Below are positions 26,335 through 37,769 of a DNA stretch of 64,000 nucleotides, piece after piece. Origin of the DNA: Cryptomeria japonica (Eukaryota; Streptophyta; Pinopsida; Cupressales; Cupressaceae); assembly GCF_030272615.1 (NCBI RefSeq), contig NC_081413.1, forward strand, positions 24,973,966 through 25,037,965, given 5' to 3'. The notes beneath the pieces are model-generated. The model had not been told where the DNA came from. It did not search any database and saw nothing but the letters and a program-made list of their open reading frames with translations. Position 1 is the stretch's first letter, and each line of letters opens with the position of its first letter. A program made the translations under genes and the position numbers.

Positions 26335-27920
26335 GGTGACCTGATGGGATGGGGTTTGGGATAGACTAGCCTAGTCTATGCTCTTGGATCCTTTCCTCAG
26401 ATCACCAGGTGTTCTAACCACCCCTAGGGTCTCTAGGACTTCCTCTGCTTGAGGATTCCCCTGACCTTGCCCAATCCACCCACCAACAACTTGAAAAACT
26501 ACTCCTAAGGTCTCACCTACTCATGAGTTTCAAGGAACCCTTACTTAGGCTAATAAGGGTTTGGCTTGCTCCACACCTTCCTAGGTATTAGAAAGGATAG
26601 GTAAGGTCTAATACAAGGTTTTTCCACCCATTCATGTGCCCCCAAGAGGTTTCAAGCTTCCTACCCCTTACCGATTTCACAATTTTGGTCTTTTGCCTAC
26701 AAAATAGGGCTACAAGGATTGTGACCAATTAGGCCTCCTACCCAGTCCTTTAGGGCTCCCTCTTGCAAATGATTCATATGCTTGTGAGACTCCCTAAGAG
26801 ACCTACTATTCATTTGGCAAGGGCTCAAGGATTTTTCTAGTTTTAGGCCTCCAAGTGTTCGTACACTACCCTAGGTGGATTTTAAGGGTTTTAAGGGTTT
26901 TTAAGAGGGTTTTTAGGCCTACTAGGGTCACAGTGTAGGTTTGGTGCTCTTGCCACCTTTTTTGGATTGGTGGAAGCTCCTCCTTCACACCAATGGTGCT
27001 CCACTCACCCCTCTACAACTCCTCCAAAGGGTGCCTCCTTTTCTGACCTTCCTTGCTCTCCAAGACCTCTGCAACTTAACCCTTCCTAGTTGGGCACTAT
27101 TCAGTCTCGCCTAGGAGTAGGTCCTTAGATGGCCTCCTTGCATTTTCAAGGGCTCTGCTTGCTTTGAAGTATAGTACAGAATCTATACTCTCATTCCCCA
27201 TGGTTTCATGGTGATTCCACAATGGGGAATGGAGTTATGAACCCATTGACACAACCAGTCCAAAACTGGACAGAGAGAAGGCAATTTACAAAATATTTAC
27301 AAACATGCCTCACTTACAAATAAAAACCTAATCTAAATGCTCAAAATGAAATTGAATACACCATACAAGACACTCCACATAGTTTTGCACGAAAATCAAT
27401 CCATTAACAATCTTCCTTTACTCCATTTGTGTCGACTGACAACAAAATTGCAGTCACAGTCAAGTCACTTTGCTTGGGTCGTACAACATCTGACATTCAA
27501 CCCATTATCTTAGGGTTTGTAACTACTTATACTACCCTCTCCTCGGTTTGTGTGCCCATATTAGGGTTTTCCACGCTACATTAAAGATTTTGACCTCATG
27601 GTGGAAAAGTTGCTTGACAACTTTTAAAAGTTGTCATGCAACTTTTGAGCAACTTTCTCAATGTTACTTTACTTGACTCCTAGACCCACATTGGGCTAAC
27701 CTAGGGACACCACCATGATAAGAAGGACCCCTAAACACCTCAAAGGCACACATACCCTCTATTTCCAAAAAAAAAACTCAACTTTGACTCATGACCCTAG
27801 GATCTCAACTAGGACCAATGAGCACATGGCTCTTATTTTATATACAATGGCTTCATAAAGAAGAAAGAACACAATCAAAAGACAAATGGTGGGAGCCCTT
27901 TGAAGGGTGCTCCTGCACCA
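26335..27920 (-). repeat. Probable 3' LTR region of the chromovirus (outer end undefined)
   Basis: On the minus strand an LTR-like sequence begins at 27920 with TGGTGCAGGAGCACC directly after a polypurine tract. The matching 5' LTR is missing because the element is truncated, so the outer boundary cannot be fixed. A CCTAGG-rich, C/T-rich stretch occupies 26400-27150. A 42-bp palindrome lies at 27605-27646. No open frame is credible. Confidence 0.45.
27605..27646. repeat. 42-bp near-perfect palindrome
   Basis: Two 21-bp arms (27605-27625 and 27626-27646) are reverse complements with one mismatch and no spacer. The core is GACAACTTTTAAAAGTTGTC. Two further AACTTT-type half-sites follow. It lies in the LTR-like region, where it could be a regulatory palindrome. 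Confidence 0.9.
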
Positions 27921-27934
27921 TACTCCCCCTCTAC
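27921..27934 (-). promoter_or_regulatory. Polypurine tract of the chromovirus
   Basis: The minus strand reads GTAGAGGGGGAGTA immediately before TGGTGCAGG. This is the expected position and composition for a PPT, a few bases past the end of the pol frame at 27941. Confidence 0.6.
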
Positions 27935-27940
27935 AACAAA

Positions 27941-28310
27941 CTAAGGAATTAGGGGAGTGAGAAGAGTCGGATCAATGCCAAGCTTCTTGAACTTGCTCTC
28001 CTCTACCCAAGTAGCTTCAGACACAGGTTGACCTGCCCATTTCACCAAGTGCTCCATGTAGACCTGGTGTCTAGTAGACTTCTTCACCCTTGACTCCAAG
28101 ATCTCCTCTGCTATAGGTTTCTTCACTTGAGGTAAGGCATTCACATCCAAGTCTTTTTGCACCTTGGCTTGGTTCTCGGTCTGCCCTTCTATCTCACCCT
28201 TGTACATGATCAGATCAGCAACATTGAAGATGTTGGCATATGGACACTCCAATGAGACATTGTATGTGATTGAAGGTTTTGTCATTGATGGCAACCTTGC
28301 AATCCTATGG
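27941..28310 (-). pseudogene. Chromovirus integrase tail with chromodomain
   Basis: The minus-strand frame contains a GPY/F-region end (IFNVADLIMYKGE) and then a chromodomain (ILESRVKKSTRHQVYMEHLV, KWAGQPVSEATWVEE). The aromatic/Trp positions of chromodomains are kept (Tyr, Trp-Ala, Thr-Trp). This domain steers chromovirus integration to particular chromatin. Upstream it is separated from the rest of integrase by the LTR-like insertion at 28308-29036. Its NVADL segment seems to overlap in homology with the fragment on the other side, so the two flanks may come from different copies. Confidence 0.75.
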
Positions 28311-29036
28311 CAGCGGCAAGACATTATACCGGCAAAGCATTACACTGGCAAGATAGTGCACCGGCATCAGCAAAACACTCTACATCGGCACCGACACAGA
28401 AGAAAGAAAGTATACCGGCACAGAGGCCAATAGGATTTTTGTTATATAATATTTTGTTTATTATTGTAAGCCAACTTAGCAAATTGTAAAATGACTCTTG
28501 TATATAAAGGAGATCATTGTAGACATTTATATAAGTGATGGTAGAAGCATAAAGGAAAATATTAGGCAGACCTAATGGGCGAAATATAGGTCAGAGGTAT
28601 ATGTAAAGAAAAGAGCAAGAACTGGTACTAAATATGGCATTGAAGATACTATTGTAAATTAGTACAAGTTATTGGATTAGTATAATCCTTATTGTAAGTC
28701 AGTGTGACTTCCCATTGAGCAATGAGCTCTAGGCAGTTGGCCTTCCTGCATGTGCAGGCCCCTATTGTAAGTAATATTCTCTTATTGGCCAGTGAGTGAA
28801 TATTGTGGGTCACAAATCCCACCGAAGTTTTTCCCACACTAGGTTTCCTCGTTAAACATCTTGTGTTATGGTGTACTTTTCATGTGGATGTTCTTGATTC
28901 TGTTTATTGCATTATTTCTTGCATACTAGGACACTGTTATATTATGTTCTACATGTTTTAACTTAAGAAATTCTTATTACCGGTTAGATACTGATTCACC
29001 CCCCCCCCCTCTCAGTATCTGTGGGACCCCTAATAG
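28308..29036 (+). mobile_element. Solo-LTR-like insertion, copia family
   Basis: About 730 bp of unrelated sequence splits the chromovirus integrase tail. It has a TATATAAAGG promoter motif at 28501. Its right half (GTGGGTCACAAATCCCACC at 28803, then GTGTTATGGTG, then a C-run followed by CTCAGTATCTGTGG) parallels the 3' half of the SIRE-like copia LTR at 42800-43019, which reads GTGGGTTCAAATCCCACC, GTGTTATGG and a C-run. The left end, TGGCAGCGGCAAG, is rich in CCGGCA repeats. There is no internal coding sequence, so a solo LTR left by LTR-LTR recombination is likely. I see no clear target duplication. Confidence 0.5.
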
Positions 29037-29435
29037 AAGACTGGTGAAATGGCTAAGTCTGAAGGAAGTTCAACCTTATAGGCGTTCTCACCATACTTTG
29101 CCAGATAGGCTTGCCACTTTGCATTCTAGCTTTTCTCAAATGGACCATCACATACCCACCTTGAATTGAACCTCTCTCCTTTTCTCATCCATTTTGGCCT
29201 TTAGTTTTTGAGTGGATTCAAGGATGGTTTTCTTAACCTACTCTTGGACTTCCTTGATGGTTTGAGTGAAGTCCTCTGCTTGCCCACTCTTCATCTCCAT
29301 GGAACCAAGTTCCCTGAGTTCACACACTCCTCTTGGATGTCTACCATAGACAACCTCAAAAGGACTTCTACCAGTGGTCCTATTTACACTGTCATTATAT
29401 GCATACTCTGCTTGAGGAATGATTAGATCCCATGT
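29037..29435 (-). pseudogene. Chromovirus integrase C-terminal part
   Basis: On the minus strand, pieces in more than one frame read YGRNPRGVCELRELG-like, SGQAEDFTQTIKEVQ and KLKAKMDEKRREVQFKVG, then AKYGENAYKVELPSDLAISP. These are the linker and GPY/F region after the integrase catalytic core in Reina/CRM-type chromoviruses. At least one frameshift and stops are present. Confidence 0.7.
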
Positions 29436-30196
29436 CTATCCATATTCCTTAGTTAAACACCTCAACAAGTTGCCTAACACCCTATTGATGACTTCAGTTT
29501 GACCATCAGTTTGTGGATGGTAAGCTGACCTAAATGAGAGATTAGTTCCAAGTCTCCTCCATAAAGTTTGCCAAAAATGGCCCATGAATTTGTTGTCCCT
29601 GTCTAAAACAATGCTTAAAGGGAGTCCATTAATCCTCACAATCTTCTTAAAGAAGAGATGTGCAACATAGCTAGCCTCATGTGTAGTTTTACATGGAATG
29701 AAATGACTCATCTTGGAAAATCTATCTACTACCACATAGATGTTGTCCATACCTGTCTTTGTCTTGGGAAGTCCTACTACAAAGTCCATGCTTACACATT
29801 CCCAAGGCCTATTTGGGACCAGCAATGGTTGATAGAGGCCAACATTGCTTGATCCTCCTTTTGCTCTTTGGCACACACCACATTGTTCTACATACCTTTT
29901 CACATCTCTTGGCAACTTGGGCCAATAGTAGTACCTCTGTACTAAATCCAAGGTTTTGTTGACTCCAAAGTGTCCACTTAAACTACCATTGTGTTCTCTT
30001 GGATGAGGTTTTCCCTCATGGATCCTCTTGGTACACACAACTGATTACCTTTGAACAAGAGACCATTTTGGAGAGTGTAATTTGCATACTCACCATCGAA
30101 ATGGTTCTCAAACTCCTTGAAAACCTTGTAAGCTGATGAGAAGTCTTCATCTCCTTCATAGAGGTCCTTGAAACCTTCTATTCCTATGCTCTGCAA
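29436..30196 (-). pseudogene. Chromovirus integrase, zinc-binding and catalytic core
   Basis: The frame from 30196 covers the RNase H-integrase linker (GFKDLYEGDEDFSSAYKVF) and ends by a frameshift near 30010. The next frame (from 30038) resumes with the HHCC region (SGHFG, YYYWPKLPRDV, CGVCQRAKG). It continues with the catalytic core: SMDFVVGLPK for the first Asp, LDRDNKF for the second, and [14 protein letters not shown] for the Glu. All three acidic residues remain. The core ends at LLRCLTKEYG before a stop. Confidence 0.85.
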
Positions 30197-30616
30197 CTAT
30201 AGTTCTTGAATTGTCAATAACTTCCTGCTTAAAGCATCTGCCACCTTGTTGAGTTGCCCCTTCTTATGCTTGATGGTGAAGGTGAAGGATTGGAGGTATT
30301 CCATCCATTTCAAATGTCTATTGCTAAGCTTCTCTTGAGTGTTAATGTAACTCAAATCCTGGTTGTCTGTGAACACCACAAATTCCTTTGGGAGTAGGTA
30401 ATGCCTCCATTTTTTGAGAGACTGAACTAATGCATACAACTCTAGGTCATAGGTTGAGTACTTCTTCTTTGCTTCATTGATCTTCTCACTAAAAAATGCC
30501 ATAGGTCTTCCCTCTTGACTCAATACACCCCCTACTACAATTCCACTTAAATCACACTCCAATGTGAATAGCTTGTCAAAAGTAGGTAGGAGTAGGATAG
30601 GTTTTGTGGCTACTTC
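30197..30616 (-). pseudogene. Chromovirus RNase H
   Basis: The minus strand reads FTLECDLSGIVVGGVLSQEG, then KKYSTYDLELYALVQSLKKW, TDNQDLSYI and a VADALSRK end. These are the Ty3/gypsy RNase H motifs with catalytic Asp, Glu and Asp positions visible. It is in the same frame as the RT, separated by one stop near 30617, and joins without a shift to the integrase linker. Confidence 0.85.
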
Positions 30617-31735
30617 TTACTTCAATAATTGAAATGCTTTGTCAGCCTGCTCAATCCATTTAAACTTAGTTTTAAGGCCTCCTTTTATGGTGTCAAGGAC
30701 TGGTGCACATATTCCACTGAAGTTCCTCACAAACTTTCTATAGAATTGGGCTAAACCATGGAAACTCCTAACTTCAGTCCCTGTTCTAGGTGCAAGCCAA
30801 TTCAAGATTGCCTCCACTTTGCTTGGATCCATCTTCAAGGTTCCCTTAGACACCACAAATCCTAAGTAGACCAGCTCTTGCTTCAAGAAGTCACACTTCT
30901 CTAGGTTGATGGATAACTTCTCCTCATGCAACCTCTCTAAGACTAACCTCAAATGCTCAAGGTTCTCCTCTTTGGTTCTGCTATAGATGAGAATGTCATC
31001 TAGGTACACCACCACAAACCTACCTGTGAAGTCTTTTAACACCTCATTCATCAACCTCATGAAGGTGCTTGGAGCATTGGTTAGTCCAAATGGCATCACA
31101 AGCCATTCATACAACCCTTCTATGGTCTTGAAAGCAGTCTTCCACTCATCTCCCTCCTTAATTCTAATCTGGTGATAACCACTTTTAAGGTCCAATTTAG
31201 TGAAATACATAGCACCTCCTAAACAGTCCATCAAATCCTCTATTCTAGGAATAGGAAACCTATACCTTATGGTGATCCTATTGATTGCCCTTGAGTCAGT
31301 GCAAAGTCTCCACTTGCCTCCCTTCTTTGATGCTAGCACTACCAGGACTGCACATGGGCTGATGCTCTTCTTAATTAGTCCTTGTTCCAATAACTCCTGC
31401 ACTTGCCTTGCTACCTCCTTGTTTTGATCAGGTGTGAGCTTATATGCAGCTTTGTTAGGTAGGGATGCACCAAGAACAAATTCTATTTGATGGCTTATAG
31501 ACCTTCTTGGTGGGAGTGTTGCAGGTGCTCCATCACTCACTATGTCCTTATACTCTTGCAACATTTGCTTCACCTCCTTGGGTACCCCTACCTGCAACTT
31601 GTCTTCCTCCTCCTTTGGTTTCACAAAGATAGCACACCTCACTGTTTCCTCCTCATGTATCAAGTGTAAGAACTCTTTACCAGTAGCCAATGAGACACTA
31701 GGTGTTCTTGAGGTTCCCTCTTCATTCTCTATCAA
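30617..31735 (-). pseudogene. Chromovirus reverse transcriptase
   Basis: 372 codons open. Motifs in order: [65 protein letters not shown], and the active site VVYLDDILIYS with both aspartates. Then LEKCDFLKQELVYLGFVVS and FHGLAQFYRKFVRNFS (thumb/connection). The sequence type (MRLMNEVL, RYRFPIPRIEDLMD) fits Reina/CRM-like chromoviruses rather than the Tekay-like element at 12-23 kb. This domain is uninterrupted, unlike its neighbours. Confidence 0.9.
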
Positions 31736-31820
31736 AGACTAAATCTTAAAAAGTTTTTCTATCCTTCTTAAAGGAAATGGAGTTCTCCTCTCCATCATAG
31801 ATCACCTTCCTATCAAATTT

Positions 31821-32099
31821 TCAAGGTCTACCTAGCAATAGGTGACAGGCATCCATGGGTAACACATCACAAAGGATCGTATCCTTGTATCCTCCAATAG
31901 AAAACTCTACCCAAGTCTGTTCATTGACTAGCACACTCTGCTCTTGATTCAACCATGTCACCTTATATGGGTTAGTGTGGGGTATCCTTGTGAGTTTCAA
32001 CTTCTTGGTTGCCTCCTCTGATATTATGTTATCAATTGACCCTGAATCAACTATCACCTTGCAAACTTTACCAAGGATCTTGCATCTCACCCTAAACAA
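31821..32099 (-). pseudogene. Chromovirus aspartic protease
   Basis: The frame contains VIVDSGSIDNIISEEATKKL (Asp-Ser-Gly active site intact) and ends in CDVLPMDACHLLLGRP, the conserved C-terminal flap of Ty3/gypsy proteases. It is in the gag frame, while RT follows in a different frame after a stop-containing gap (31736-31820). Confidence 0.85.
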
Positions 32100-32132
32100 T
32101 GCTCTCCTATGCTTAGGTTCATTCTTAACTGG

Positions 32133-32585
32133 CTATCTTATCAAGACCCTATTGAACATCAGGTTTTCTCCAATCTCTGATTCAATATGGTCCACCTCAG
32201 GTGTCTTGCTTCTTGAAGAGTCTTCATGTGCATAAGCAGCCCTCTTTCCACTGTTTGATGATGTAGGTTTGTCAGGGCATCTATAGGCCGAGTGTCCCAA
32301 TTGTCCACAGTTGTAACATTTCATAGTTGCAAAGTAGGAGTTACCCCTGTCGGTACCTCTACCCCTACTTGGACCACCTTGTGCACCTCTTCCTCTAGAA
32401 TGGCCTCCTCTGAGATTGGTTTCACTACCATGTTCAGTCAACTTGGCTTCCCCTTGGTTCCTCTGCTCATTTGCCTTGCTTTGGTAACCACCTCGGTGAT
32501 TCATTTGATCTCTACCTCTGCCTCTACCCCTATTATTAGAGTCTCCTTTCCTTTTGTTCCTCTCTTCTACCTTGGCAGCAAGCTG
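32133..32585 (-). pseudogene. Chromovirus gag, 5'-truncated, zinc knuckle
   Basis: An Arg/Gly-rich nucleocapsid (RGRGRDQMNHRGGY, GGPSRGRGTDRG) is followed by an intact CCHC knuckle, CYNCGQLGHSAYRCPDK. The capsid half is missing. The frame begins at LAAKVEERNKRK, just before the basic region. Upstream, in the same frame, it is fused to the RT-proximal spacer of the Tat-like element, giving one open frame of 162 codons up to 32621 that spans the junction. Confidence 0.8.
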
Positions 32586-33557
32586 ATGATGCATGATGAG
32601 ATCTACGTCAAGTCCTCGCATATTATCGTATGACCAAGCAAAGCTGATTTACCTTTTCTTTAAAAAATGGGTAAAGTTACGTATTTCTTGTTCTTATAAG
32701 GATGCAGCAAGATGAAGAATTTTAGGACTCTCTCAAGTCTCAATATTAATTGTCTCTGTAGGTTCTATCACAATAGCAAATCTCTCTTGAAACTATTCTG
32801 GGAGAGTGTCAAATCTTCTATCTTCTAGTGCCTCGGGAGGTTTTCACCATTAGATATGCCCTTTATTTTATCTTTTGATTGATCTAATGTTTCCATAAAA
32901 TGGTTTATCAGCATTAGACCTTTTTCTTTGTTTTGTCATTTCGCTTTTGTGATTGGAAGATTTGGCACCCTCCTAACTATAAGAAATGTTATTCGATTCG
33001 ATGGTGGAAGCTCTTTTCAAAGTTACGGGTTCAACAACGTTAAGGTATACATATATAGCATGGTCATTTGGGAAGGTATCAATTTCAATAAGTTCAATAT
33101 TGTCCTGGTCAATAAGTTCTGGATGGACGAAGGGTAAATCATCCGCTTGATCAGTCTCAATGACCGTGATGTAGTTGTCAAATTTTCTAGGTGTGTAAGT
33201 CGAGTTAATTATATCACTCTATTCAGGATATACTCTCCCTATCACTCTCCAATTGGCTCTAGTAAAGCTAGAATGAGTAGTTTGTGATTCACCCTCAAGT
33301 GGTCTATTTGTTGACATTTGTCCCTCAAATGAATGGATCATATCGACCTGTATATTCTCTGGTTAACATACCTCTTCAGAATCTATTTCAGTATTTGATT
33401 CACTTTCATCGTTGGCTTGTAATCTACATATTTGGGTAGCTTTTGTTGCTTTTCTTCCCATTTCTTTCCTTCTTTCATACCCTACTTCCTTTGGACTAAT
33501 TATCTCTTATGTTTGGCTTGCTATCAGTTCCTCTTGACTTCTTCCCATTTTTGGTAC
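32586..33557 (-). pseudogene. Tat-like pol spacer before RT
   Basis: The minus strand reads, with stops, phrases such as DQDNIELIEIDTFPNDHA, then ESPKILHLAASL and FAWSYDNMRGLDVDLIMHH at 32590-32640. The phrase F-A-W-S-Y-x-D/N-M-x-G-hydrophobic-D is the conserved segment just before RT in Tat and Athila-type Ty3/gypsy elements. The RT itself is missing. At HH the reading passes into the chromovirus gag. Confidence 0.75.
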
Positions 33558-34649
33558 TTATGGACTGGAGATATATTTGGATTTTGTACCATTTTGTCTT
33601 TCTAATTTTTTATTATTGATTGCTTTTGTTACTTCTTCTTGTTTTCTCTTGTTTTCTTCCTCTTGTTTTCTAGCATGTTCATCCTTTTGTTTGGTGGAAG
33701 ATGTTTCTTGTTCTGTAGTAACTTGCTTATTCCCTAAGCTTTTTGTATCTTTATTTTCTTCTCCTGAAAAATAAGATGGTGAGATTGGATCCCACTCATA
33801 CTCATGTGAGTCTATTTCAAAATCACTCTCTAAGATTATGCCACTATATCTGACAAGGATGTTATATGATGAGAAGAGTTTGCTAATAATTGATACAAGT
33901 TTTTTTGTTTGTTCTGATTCAAGTTCTGTACTTGCTTGCACTCTTTAGATCTATTTATAAGAAGGTTCTTCCCTTTAAATGTCGAGTTCATCTTGTTGTT
34001 GTTCATATTATTCTTCCCTTTGTTTTCTGACTACTTCTTCAGCTACTTGTTGTTGTGCCACTCCTTGTGATGATTGCTCCCTTTGTGTTGTTTTCTTTTT
34101 ATGTTGATGATGTTGGTGATCTTGACTTTGCATAGGTTTAGTTTGTTGGCCATACCCAAGACCAGATTTGTCATATGCTTGTTGAGAGTGAGGTTGGATA
34201 GGTTTTATGATGCCTTCTTGGTGCTTTCCAATAGGGAATTTTCCTTTGTATCCCATTCTTTTCATGATTCTGAATCCATTACCATACTGTTATGTGGGAA
34301 TAGTGACCTCTAAAGTTGTTGTTCTAATTTCTTCTTCATTCTTATATAACCAAATTAGAATGTCTTTGTCTTTAGCTTCTTCAGATGATGTCCTAGCTTT
34401 GACAAATTCTCCATCAAATTTTTGAAGAGATTTTTATGGGCTTTGTGATTGTGAATTTGTCAGTTTTCTACAAGATTTTGGAGAAAGTGGTAAATTTTTC
34501 AAAGAATACTTTCCAATTCCTTCGTCATTAAATTTCAACTTCTTATCAAAAATTTCTAAGGTTGATGTGAATGATTTCTCTTGAGATGACACAATAGGAG
34601 AGATTGTTTCTCTATTATAAGGACTTGTTGCATCCTGAGTTGGCTTCAA
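33558..34649 (-). pseudogene. Tat-like linker with G-patch-type motif
   Basis: Frames from 34649, 34265 and 33941 share one reading frame. They read a Lys/Ser-rich segment and then MKRMGYKGKFPIGKHQEGI with DKSGLGYGQQT, the Gly-rich G-patch-like motif found between protease and RT in Tat-lineage elements. A Gln/Lys/Glu-rich low-complexity tract follows. Stops interrupt it in a few places. The role of this linker in the family is not well defined. Confidence 0.65.
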
Positions 34650-35130
34650 ATTGCTAAAATATTGAGTTGAATCTGCTGAAATTGTTATCTCTTTCCATTA
34701 TAGGGAAATTTTACACATTGATGATAGTTTGATGGTATTTCTTGCATATCATGAATCCATGGTCTTCCCATAAGAATGTTATAGGATATATTCAAGTCCA
34801 AGACTTGACAAACTATATCGTTTTTAATCGGTCCTATTCAGGTTGGTAAAACCACTGTTCCTTTGGAAGAACGTTCTTCTTCATCATAGGCCTTGATTGT
34901 TATTCTCTTTCTAGGATCTGTTGCATTTTATGAAAAACCCAAAGCTTTTACTAAAATCAATGCACAAATATTGAAGCCCGCTCCTCCATCTATGGGAACA
35001 TATTTGACCCGCATTTTATGAATAAGCACTTCAATGTGTAGCAAAGCATTATGGGGGTGTTGCAATGATACGTCGTCATATTCTATGAATGATAAGAAAT
35101 GAGGAGATATGAGATGTCCCACCATGTTTT
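34650..35130 (-). pseudogene. Tat-like protease region
   Basis: From 35125 the minus strand reads FLSFIEYDDVSLQHPHNALL and VKYVPIDGGAGFNICAL. The Asp-Gly-Gly in place of D-S/T-G follows the Asp-x-Gly-x-Gly-x-Asn-x-Cys pattern of Tat proteases. About 300 bp further, around 34700-34800, VCQVLDLNISYNILMGRPW and HDMQ follow in another frame. That is the conserved C-terminal protease segment. At least one frameshift separates the two halves. Confidence 0.7.
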
Positions 35131-37302
35131 AAAATTGATCAACATCCAAGTCCTTAGAGACTTTTGTTTCTACTAGAGATTTTCCCAATATTTCCTTATG
35201 CATTAGTGAGATTTTTAGGAGCTCTAGGATTGATAATTGTGCGGGTGTTTTCTACAATTGATCTACTAAGTTATCTGCCTTGAGGTAGAGGTTGTCTCAT
35301 TTGTTACACCTAGAAATTTTACCTTAGCCTTACTCCAAGTAATGGCATGCACTGGTTCTGAGAGTATTTTATCCTTAACAATGTTGGTATTTACCACATT
35401 GTCGTAAGTGTGAGCATAGTTTACTTTTTTTTTTCCTTTGTCATATTGTGTATTTGAGGATCCACCCTTTACATAGTTAGGGAGCGTAGTTTTGAAGGAT
35501 AAATGTGATTCATTCATTTTGTGACAATTCGCTGTGATAACCTCATTGTCAATTAAATCTTGGATAAGATGTTTTAACCTTTAACAATCATTAGTTTGAT
35601 GTCCCTTGTTTCTATGAAAATCATAAAAAATGGTTGTCATTCCACCAACTAGGTTTAATTTTGGACTCAAAATCTCTTTCTTTTGGTAATGTGATTAACT
35701 TGTTTGCAAGAAGAGTTTTTAAAGACGATTCCAATGGTTCCCCAATGTTGGTAAATTTTTTGCGAGCGTTCGAAAAGAAAGGTTTTGATTTAGGGTTATC
35801 TTGGTTATTCATTGGTGCTCGACTTGAGAGATTGAAAATAGGTTGTTGTGATTTAACATCGTTGTTATCAAGTACTCCCTCATTAGCAACATTTATGTTC
35901 TTTGTCCAAAATTTTGGTTTATCACGTTGTGGTTGTGATTGTTATTGTTAGAGGAAATACTTCCCTCCTTATAGAGTTTCAACTCTCCTTTCTTGACAAT
36001 AGCGTCCTTTATTTTTAAACCATTTTCAATCCTTTTTGCAAAACTAGGAGGACATTGTAACTTGAGTGCATAACTCATTTCACTGGTAAGATTGTCAATG
36101 AAGATGTCCATTTTCTCCTAATCAGGCACTGCTCTAGGGTATCTATTGAACAATCATCTCCAACATTGTAGAAAGAACATGAAAGATTCCCCATTCTTTT
36201 TCTTGATGTTACACAAATTCAACGTTGTTATCTCATGGTGTATATTATATGAGTATTGCAAAATGAACTTGTTTACAAGCTCTTCGAATGATCTAATCCT
36301 AGGTGGTAATTTAGAGAATCATTCCATTGATTATCCACTCAAACATTTGGGAAATAAACACATGACATAGGTTTCATTATGTGCAAATTCCATACTCATG
36401 GTATATAATTCCCTAATGTTATCTTGAGGATCCATTTTACCATCATATTTATCATATTTTGGGATCTCACAATATTGTGGGAATGACACCATGTTTAAAC
36501 TCTTGTCAAAAGGATATGGACAATTATCCTCCAAGGAGTATCTTTTAGAACGTGTTCCATTTTGCATATCATGTATATGTTGTTGAAATGTTTGCATTTG
36601 TTGAGTGAGAGTTAAAAGAGGATTATCAACACGAGTCCTCCTTGTATCCCCATGACTTCTTGTGTCACCATGATCTCTTCTTGTTTCATCTTGGTTCTTG
36701 GCAATACCCTCATGGTTTCTTATGGTATCATCATGGTCTCCTCTGGTATCACTATTCAATTGATTTATAGCATCGTCATCTTGATCATTGTTGTGTTGAG
36801 TAAAACTTGATTTGGCATTTTGTTTCAGGATTTCTAGAACAAAATTTTGAGGTAATTTAGCCCCTGATCTTGCCGACATCAAGAAGTACTTTTGTTTTTG
36901 GGTTTCCAACATTATTTCCATTAGTTTGTCAAATTTAGGATCTTGTTGAAGTTCTCTAATGGTCACATTAATTTATTCCTCCTCCTTATCTGTGTGTTCA
37001 AATTGATGGTAAGCAAGATTTTCCTCCTCCATTTGTTGTCTTTTGAATTGCTAGTGTTGAGTTCTAGTCCAAACTGGCATTGAATGTTTTAATTTTCAAG
37101 ATGTGACTTAATAGGTGATCAATTGTTCAGATAAATATGCTAAGTTGATTCTACCACCTCTATTGGTACATTGAGATAAAGCATATCTTTGTTGAAAGGC
37201 ACGTGCTTGTAAGGTTTCTTCCTCAAACTTAGTTCCATGACCACGCAGATAGTCACAAAAATGGTGTACAAGAATACGCGATGTTTCAACGGAAGTTTGC
37301 AA
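35131..37302 (-). pseudogene. Tat-like gag, degraded
   Basis: The frame from 36966 (211 codons) holds an Asp/Arg/Gly-rich repeat region (repeated G-D-H-D/G-D-T units). It is followed by the diagnostic gag segment YSLEDNCPYPFDKSLNMVSF and EIPKYDKYDGKMDPQDNIRE. The capsid continues with WFSKLPPRIRSF-like and FIDNLTSEMSY segments (36330-35893), then an Asn/His-rich stretch and a Lys-rich C-terminal part ending near 35266. An in-frame upstream piece (37302-37108, with a CDYLRGHGTKFEEE segment) may be the gag N-terminus. Several stops and frameshifts make it non-functional. Confidence 0.75.
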
Positions 37303-37769
37303 TTTATATATAAAAATCTTCTCTTTTTCAAGAGTTCTTTATAACTAAGTTTCCTCTTTTTGAGACGACACAAAATGGTCATACAAGTGTGATAATTTGT
37401 AATTTTTGGATCCTAATGAGAGTGCAAATTTTGTAAAATTTTGATATAACCAAGTTCAAAGAGGAACGCTATATTCAATGCAAAGAACAAGGTTAATCTG
37501 ATCAATCTTTGTAGTTTTGTGATAAAGGATGATAAATCCCGATGAGAAACTATGTTTGTAAGATCAGTTTATCAAAGATAAGCAATTATGCACTTCAGAA
37601 TGTTGGATCTAAAACTTGTTGAGATGAAAACTTGTAAAAACCTTAAGTGTGATCTATCCTTGTGTGTAAATTTCTCAAGAAACTAGTTTCTTTGACTAGT
37701 TATGAAATCTGTGATAGATGAAATGAGATCTTCTAAAAATTGGGTATCCAAATATATTTTCAAAATTTT

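Noticed and set aside
29208-29962. Plus-strand frames opposite the chromovirus integrase
   Set aside because: They are antisense shadows of the minus-strand integrase, with no motifs of their own.
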